This document shows positions 25,786 through 29,392 of a DNA stretch of 29,392 bases, piece by piece; within the stretch, counting starts at the first letter, position 1; every line of letters starts with the position of its first letter. The translations under genes and the position numbers were made by a program. Source of the stretch: JANWZL01 sp037445185 (GTDB lineage Bacteria; Pseudomonadota; Gammaproteobacteria; Burkholderiales; Thiobacillaceae); assembly GCA_037445185.1 (NCBI GenBank), contig JBBIKZ010000017.1:1-29392 (forward strand), in the 5' to 3' direction. The notes below the pieces were generated by a model, which searched no databases, had not been told where the DNA came from, and saw only the letters and a program-made list of their open reading frames with translations.

Positions 25786-27525
25786 ATGCACGAACCTTTC
25801 GGCCAACTCGCCCTCCTGCTCCTCATCGCCGCCGCCGTGGGGGCGGTGGCCACGCGCCTCAAGCAGCCAGTGCTCATCGCCTACATCGCCGTGGGCATCC
25901 TGGTCGGCCCGGCGGGGTTCGGCCTGGTCGAGGCGGAGGGCCAGATCGATCTCCTGGCGCAGGTCGGCGTGGCGGTCCTGCTCTTCCTGGTGGGCCTCAA
26001 GCTCGACCTGCAGCACGTCCGCCACATCGGCCCGGTGGCCCTGGCCACGGGGCTGGGTCAGCTCGCCTTCACCATCGCCTTGGGCTTCCTGATCATCCTC
26101 GCCCTCGGCAAGGGCGTGCTGGAAGCCCTCTATGTGGCAGTGGCGCTGACCTTTTCCAGCACCATCATCATCGTCAAGCTGCTGTCCGACAAGCGCGAGC
26201 TAGACAGCCTGCACGGCCGCATCGCCGTCGGTTTCCTCATCGTGCAGGACATCGCCGTGGTGATCGCCATGATGGCCATGAGCGCGCTGCGCGGTGCCGG
26301 TGAGGCGGAGATCGGGACGGTGGCGGCCTCGCTCCTCATGCGGGTGGCGCTGGCGGCCCTGGCCATGTTCCTCCTCATGCGCTACGTCCTGCCGCGTCTG
26401 GTCGCGATCATGGCGCGCTCCCAGGAGCTGCTGCTCATCTTCGCCATCGCCTGGGGCACGGGGCTCGCGGCCCTGGGGGAATGGGCCGGCTTTTCCAAGG
26501 AGGCGGGCGCCTTCCTGGCCGGCTTCTCGCTCGCCTCCACCGCCTACCGGGAGGCCATCGGCGCGCGCCTCACGGGCATCCGCGACTTCCTCCTCCTGTT
26601 CTTCTTCATCGACCTGGGGGCCAAGCTCGACTTCTCCACCCTGGGCGACGAGCTGTGGCCGGCGGCCATCCTCTCGGCCTTCGTGCTCATCGGCAACCCG
26701 CTCATCGTCATGGCCATTATGGGCTGGATGGGCTACCGCAAGCGCACCGGCTTCCTGGCCGGGCTCACGGTGGCCCAGATCAGCGAGTTCTCCATCGTCT
26801 TCGTGGCCATGGGCATCTCGCTCGGGCACGTCGGGATGGAGGCCCTCGGGCTCACCACCCTCGTCGGGGTGATCACCATCGCGCTGTCCACCTACATGAT
26901 CCTCTATTCGCAACCCCTGTACGAGCGCCTGGCCCCCTGGCTCGGGGTGTTCGAGCGCCGCCGGCCGCATCGCGAGCTGGCGGTGGAGCGGCAGCCGCAC
27001 GGCACGCCCGCGCCGGACGTGGTGGTCTTCGGGCTCGGCCGCTACGGCGAGCGCCTGGCCCGGCGGCTCAAGGAGGCGGGGTTTTCCGTGCTGGGGGTGG
27101 AGTTCGATCCCGAGGTCGTCCGGCAGCTGCGCCGGCAGGGGCTGGCCGTGCGCTTCGGCGACGGCCAGGACCCCGACTTCCTGGAGAGCCTGCCCCTAGA
27201 CGGCGTGCCCTGGGTGATCAGCACTCTGCCCGACCTGGCATCCAACCGGGCGCTCCTGCACGCCCTCGCCGCACGCAGCTATGGCGGGGAGGTGGCCATC
27301 GTGGCGCGGGACGAGGCGCAAGGCAGCGCGCTCAAGCGCCTGGGCACCCCCACCGTGCTCTATCCCTTCCGCGATGCGGTGGACTTCACCGTCGAGCATC
27401 TCACCGCCCTGCTCGGCCGTTCGCCCGGTCGTCCCAGCCATGACCCGGGGCGGCCGGGGAGCGCGCCGGCCGATCCCACCGCACCCGCATCGCCCACTGC
27501 ACGACCTGGACAGGAGTCCGTATGA
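25786..27525 (+). CDS. CPA2-type monovalent cation:proton antiporter with RCK domain (Kef/Ybal-like)
   Basis: This inner-membrane protein probably exchanges K+ or Na+ for protons. The 579 residues contain about 12-13 hydrophobic helices over residues 1-385, with the family patterns TRLKQPVLIAYIAVGILVGP, LLFLVGLKLDL, FSSTIIIVKLLSDKRELDS and GFLIVQDIAVV. A cytoplasmic TrkA-N/RCK nucleotide-binding domain starts near 412 with VVVFGLGRYGERLARRL (GxGxxG) and ends near 530. A Pro/Ser-rich low-complexity tail of about 35 residues follows, with no TrkA-C domain. I chose the ATG at 25786; a TTG two codons upstream is also in frame. The stop overlaps the Usp gene, so the two are coupled and a joint role in ion or pH stress is likely. 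Confidence 0.93.
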   Translation: MHEPFGQLALLLLIAAAVGAVATRLKQPVLIAYIAVGILVGPAGFGLVEAEGQIDLLAQVGVAVLLFLVGLKLDLQHVRHIGPVALATGLGQLAFTIALGFLIILALGKGVLEALYVAVALTFSSTIIIVKLLSDKRELDSLHGRIAVGFLIVQDIAVVIAMMAMSALRGAGEAEIGTVAASLLMRVALAALAMFLLMRYVLPRLVAIMARSQELLLIFAIAWGTGLAALGEWAGFSKEAGAFLAGFSLASTAYREAIGARLTGIRDFLLLFFFIDLGAKLDFSTLGDELWPAAILSAFVLIGNPLIVMAIMGWMGYRKRTGFLAGLTVAQISEFSIVFVAMGISLGHVGMEALGLTTLVGVITIALSTYMILYSQPLYERLAPWLGVFERRRPHRELAVERQPHGTPAPDVVVFGLGRYGERLARRLKEAGFSVLGVEFDPEVVRQLRRQGLAVRFGDGQDPDFLESLPLDGVPWVISTLPDLASNRALLHALAARSYGGEVAIVARDEAQGSALKRLGTPTVLYPFRDAVDFTVEHLTALLGRSPGRPSHDPGRPGSAPADPTAPASPTARPGQESV

Positions 27526-28415
27526 ACCCTATCAAGCGCATCCTCGCCGCCACCGATCTCTCCGCCCCGGCCCGGCATGCTGTGGCACGGGCCTTCAGCC
27601 TCGCCGGCGCGACCGGCGCCGAGCTCACTCTGCTGCACGTGCTGAACCAGAGCGGGCTCGACGAGCTGCGCCGTCTGCTCGGCACCGCGTCGGCCGGCGT
27701 GGAGCAACGCCTGAAGGACGAGGCGAGGGCGCGGCTCGCCAAGTTGACGGCGGAACTGGGCCCGCTGCACGGCTGCTCGGCGGGGATCGTCCTGGCGTCC
27801 GGCCGGGTGTTGAGCGCCATCCTCGACGAGGCCGATGCCCTGGATGCCGGACTCATCGTCGTCGGCGCCCGCGGTGAGGGCTATCTCGGCCGGCTCGTCA
27901 TCGGCACCACGTCCGAGCGGCTGCTGCGCCGCAGCCGGCGGCCCATGCTGGTGGTGAAGCAGACCCCGCACGAGGCCTACCGGCGGGTGCTGGTCCCGCT
28001 CGACTTCTCCGCGTCCTCCGCCCAGGTGGTCCGTTTGGCCAAGGCTGTCGCACCCGGCGCGGAACTGATCCTGTTCAACGCCTTCGAGGCCCCCTTCGAG
28101 TCCAAGCTGCGCTATGCCGGCGTCGAGGAAGAGACACTGGGCCGCTATCTCATCGCCACCCGACAGGACGCGCTGGACCGCCTGCAGGCCCTTGCCGCCA
28201 CGGCCGGACTCACCGCCGGCCAGGTGCGGCTCCACGTCCAGCACGGCGAGGCCTCCCGTGCCATCCTCGTGCAGGAGCAGGAACTCGACTGTGACCTCAT
28301 CGTCATCGGCAAGCACGGCCAGGGCATGCTGGAGGAGCTGCTGCTCGGCAGCGTGACCAAGCACGTGCTGGCGGAATCCGTGGCGGACGTGCTGGTGGTA
28401 GGGATGCGACCCTGA
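27522..28415 (+). CDS. Tandem-domain universal stress protein (UspA family)
   Basis: This 297-residue cytoplasmic protein consists of two Usp domains in tandem. The first starts KRILAATDLSAPARHAVARA and has the ATP-binding G-x2-G-x9-G-T pattern near residues 115-128 (VGARGEGYLGRLVIGTT). The second starts YRRVLVPLDFSASSAQVVRL and has the same pattern near 262-276 (GKHGQGMLEELLLGSVT). Both therefore look able to bind ATP. The ATG lies five bases after AGGAG and overlaps the antiporter stop (ATGA). In other bacteria Usp domains regulate Kef/CPA2-type antiporters; translational coupling suggests this one may do so. The gene ends 11 bp before the edge of an insertion sequence. Confidence 0.95.
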   Translation: MNPIKRILAATDLSAPARHAVARAFSLAGATGAELTLLHVLNQSGLDELRRLLGTASAGVEQRLKDEARARLAKLTAELGPLHGCSAGIVLASGRVLSAILDEADALDAGLIVVGARGEGYLGRLVIGTTSERLLRRSRRPMLVVKQTPHEAYRRVLVPLDFSASSAQVVRLAKAVAPGAELILFNAFEAPFESKLRYAGVEEETLGRYLIATRQDALDRLQALAATAGLTAGQVRLHVQHGEASRAILVQEQELDCDLIVIGKHGQGMLEELLLGSVTKHVLAESVADVLVVGMRP

Positions 28416-28426
28416 GCCAGTGCCCA

Positions 28427-29392
28427 GATTGTGCAACCCTTTTTCTGTAAATTTCCGAGGCGGTGGTCATGATGGTTGGGTTACGGGTTGAGGTCGAGAT
28501 AGACCTGGTGGGTCTCATTCGTCGTCGAGTTCGGCAAGCAGCGCTTAAGACCAGAGGCAGGCAGGAATCGGGGTTGGGGGAGATGCTGGCCACGCGCGTG
28601 CGTCGTCGCAGCTCCCGGTTGATGCGTCTGAGGCCGTTGGTGGTGCGCAGCCGCAGCCGGTGCGCAGCGGGGAAGTCGAACACCGTCAGCCCCTCGGGGA
28701 TAGCGGTCTCGGCCCATTCGGCCAGTTTCGGATGTTCCTTGCGCCAGGCCTCCAAGGCGGTCTTCAGGAGCCGCTCGGCTTCTATCTTATCCGGCGCGTT
28801 GAAGATCGTGCGCATCTGACAACGGTTTTTCTCGCTTGCCTATCGGGTAGTGAGCTGACCGGCGTTTTGCTGCAGATGGAACTGGCAGCGCTGCCAGGGC
28901 ACAGAGGGCAACACCGCCCGGCGCGCGGCCTTGAGTCCCGCATGATCGTCGGCGATGATGAGTTTGACGCCATGAAGTCCGCGGGCGAGCAGACTCTTGA
29001 GGAAACGCCGCCAGCAGATCTCGGCTTCCGAAGTGGCGATGGTGCAGGAGAGCACCCGGCGTTTGCCCGAGGCGTCGATGCCGACGGCGATCAAGACGGC
29101 GCAATCGACGATGCGGCCTTCCAGACGCACCTTCTCGTAGCGGGCATCCAGAAAGAGATACAGGACTTCGCCCAGAGGGCGTTCGCGCCAGGCGGCCAGC
29201 CCCTCGTCGAGTTTGGCGGCGGCACGGCTCACCTGGGCGGTGGAGAGCGCAATCTCCAGCCCCAAGAGGCGCTGCAATACCTCGATCACCCGGCGGGTAG
29301 AGACCCCCTGGACGTGCCTCTCGGCCAGGGCGAGGTTGACTGCCTGGGAGGTCACGGCTGCCTTTCTCCAGAGCGGAGGGATAAAACTCGCC
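28427..29392 (-). mobile_element. Decayed IS256-family insertion sequence (partial, runs off window)
   Basis: The region holds the remnant of an IS256-family (Mutator-type) transposase on the minus strand, reaching the window edge. The presumed element end is at about 28427 (GATTGTGCAACCCTTTTTCT), about 55 bp beyond the transposase stop, as is usual for the family. The other end lies outside the window, so inverted repeats and target duplication cannot be checked. Confidence 0.75.
28481..29392 (-). pseudogene. IS256-family transposase, broken by frameshifts and a stop codon
   Basis: The frame enters at the window edge with GEFYPSALEKGSR, shifts by one base near 29354, and continues AVNLALAERHVQGVSTRRVI. 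Family residues remain: the first catalytic Asp in LFLDARYEKVR, the second in LIIADDHAGLKAARRAVLP, WQRCQFHLQQNA, and the Glu in NRELRRRTRVAS. A TAG at 28840-28842 interrupts the frame before RTIFNAPDKIEAERLL. Two small deletions follow, near 28543 and 28514, so that ALLAELDDE and the end QVYLDLNP lie in different frames. It cannot give active transposase. The missing N-terminus lies beyond the window. Confidence 0.85.

Noticed and set aside
28423..28435. Similarity of the IS end (CCCAGATTGTGCA) to the ends of the 286-bp element (CCCAGATTGTCCA), 12 of 13 bases
   Set aside because: Tempting as a mover of the small element, but the similarity stops after 13 bases and IS256-family elements normally give 8-9 bp duplications, while the small element has 5 bp.

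Overview
The window is high-GC chromosomal DNA of a proteobacterium, most likely a betaproteobacterium. Two gene orders point there: nadB | rpoE-rseA-rseB-rseC-degP-glutaredoxin-lepA-lepB-DUF4845-rnc-era-recO, and ECF sigma-DUF3619-DUF3106-RDD. This placement rests on gene order and protein families seen here, not on a database search. Nearly all genes are housekeeping genes packed into operons with 1-8 bp overlaps, and several start with GTG or TTG.

Layout. Positions 5-3134 (+): valS and a small three-helix membrane protein. 3135-6572 (-): a ribosome/GTPase/proline operon, rplU-rpmA-obgE-proB, plus a secreted DUF3617-like protein; a clear sigma70-type promoter lies upstream of rplU and an intrinsic-terminator palindrome lies between rpmA and obgE. 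6702-8470 (+): an ECF sigma factor, its DUF3619 partner, a DUF3106 gene broken by an in-frame amber codon, and an RDD membrane protein. 8405-10548 (-): lptF-lptG for LPS export. 10673-12178 (+): pepA, divergent from lptF. 12337-13908 (-): nadB. 14053-18302 (+): the envelope-stress regulon core (rpoE, rseA, rseB, rseC, degP/mucD) and a glutaredoxin-like protein. 18363-24103 (+): lepA, lepB, a DUF4845 gene, rnc, era, recO. 24125-28415 (+): a MogA-type molybdopterin adenylyltransferase, an internally deleted P-type ATPase, a CPA2/Kef-type antiporter and a tandem universal stress protein. 28427-29392 (-): the decayed end of an IS256-family insertion sequence that runs off the window.

The genes form a stress and envelope theme: two ECF sigma systems, LPS export, periplasmic proteolysis, signal peptidase and ion homeostasis, mixed with translation and RNA-processing genes. 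The most unusual structures are (1) a 286-bp non-coding MITE-like element with 17-bp inverted repeats and a 5-bp target duplication, inserted exactly at the DUF4845 start codon so that the ATG is duplicated and the reading frame kept; (2) a P-type ATPase that has lost its whole catalytic core in frame; (3) the amber codon in the DUF3106 gene; and (4) a terminator-like hairpin whose T-run touches the lepA start codon. I found no defence system, CRISPR array, tRNA, rRNA or prophage, and I do not think the window holds a wholly new multi-gene system.
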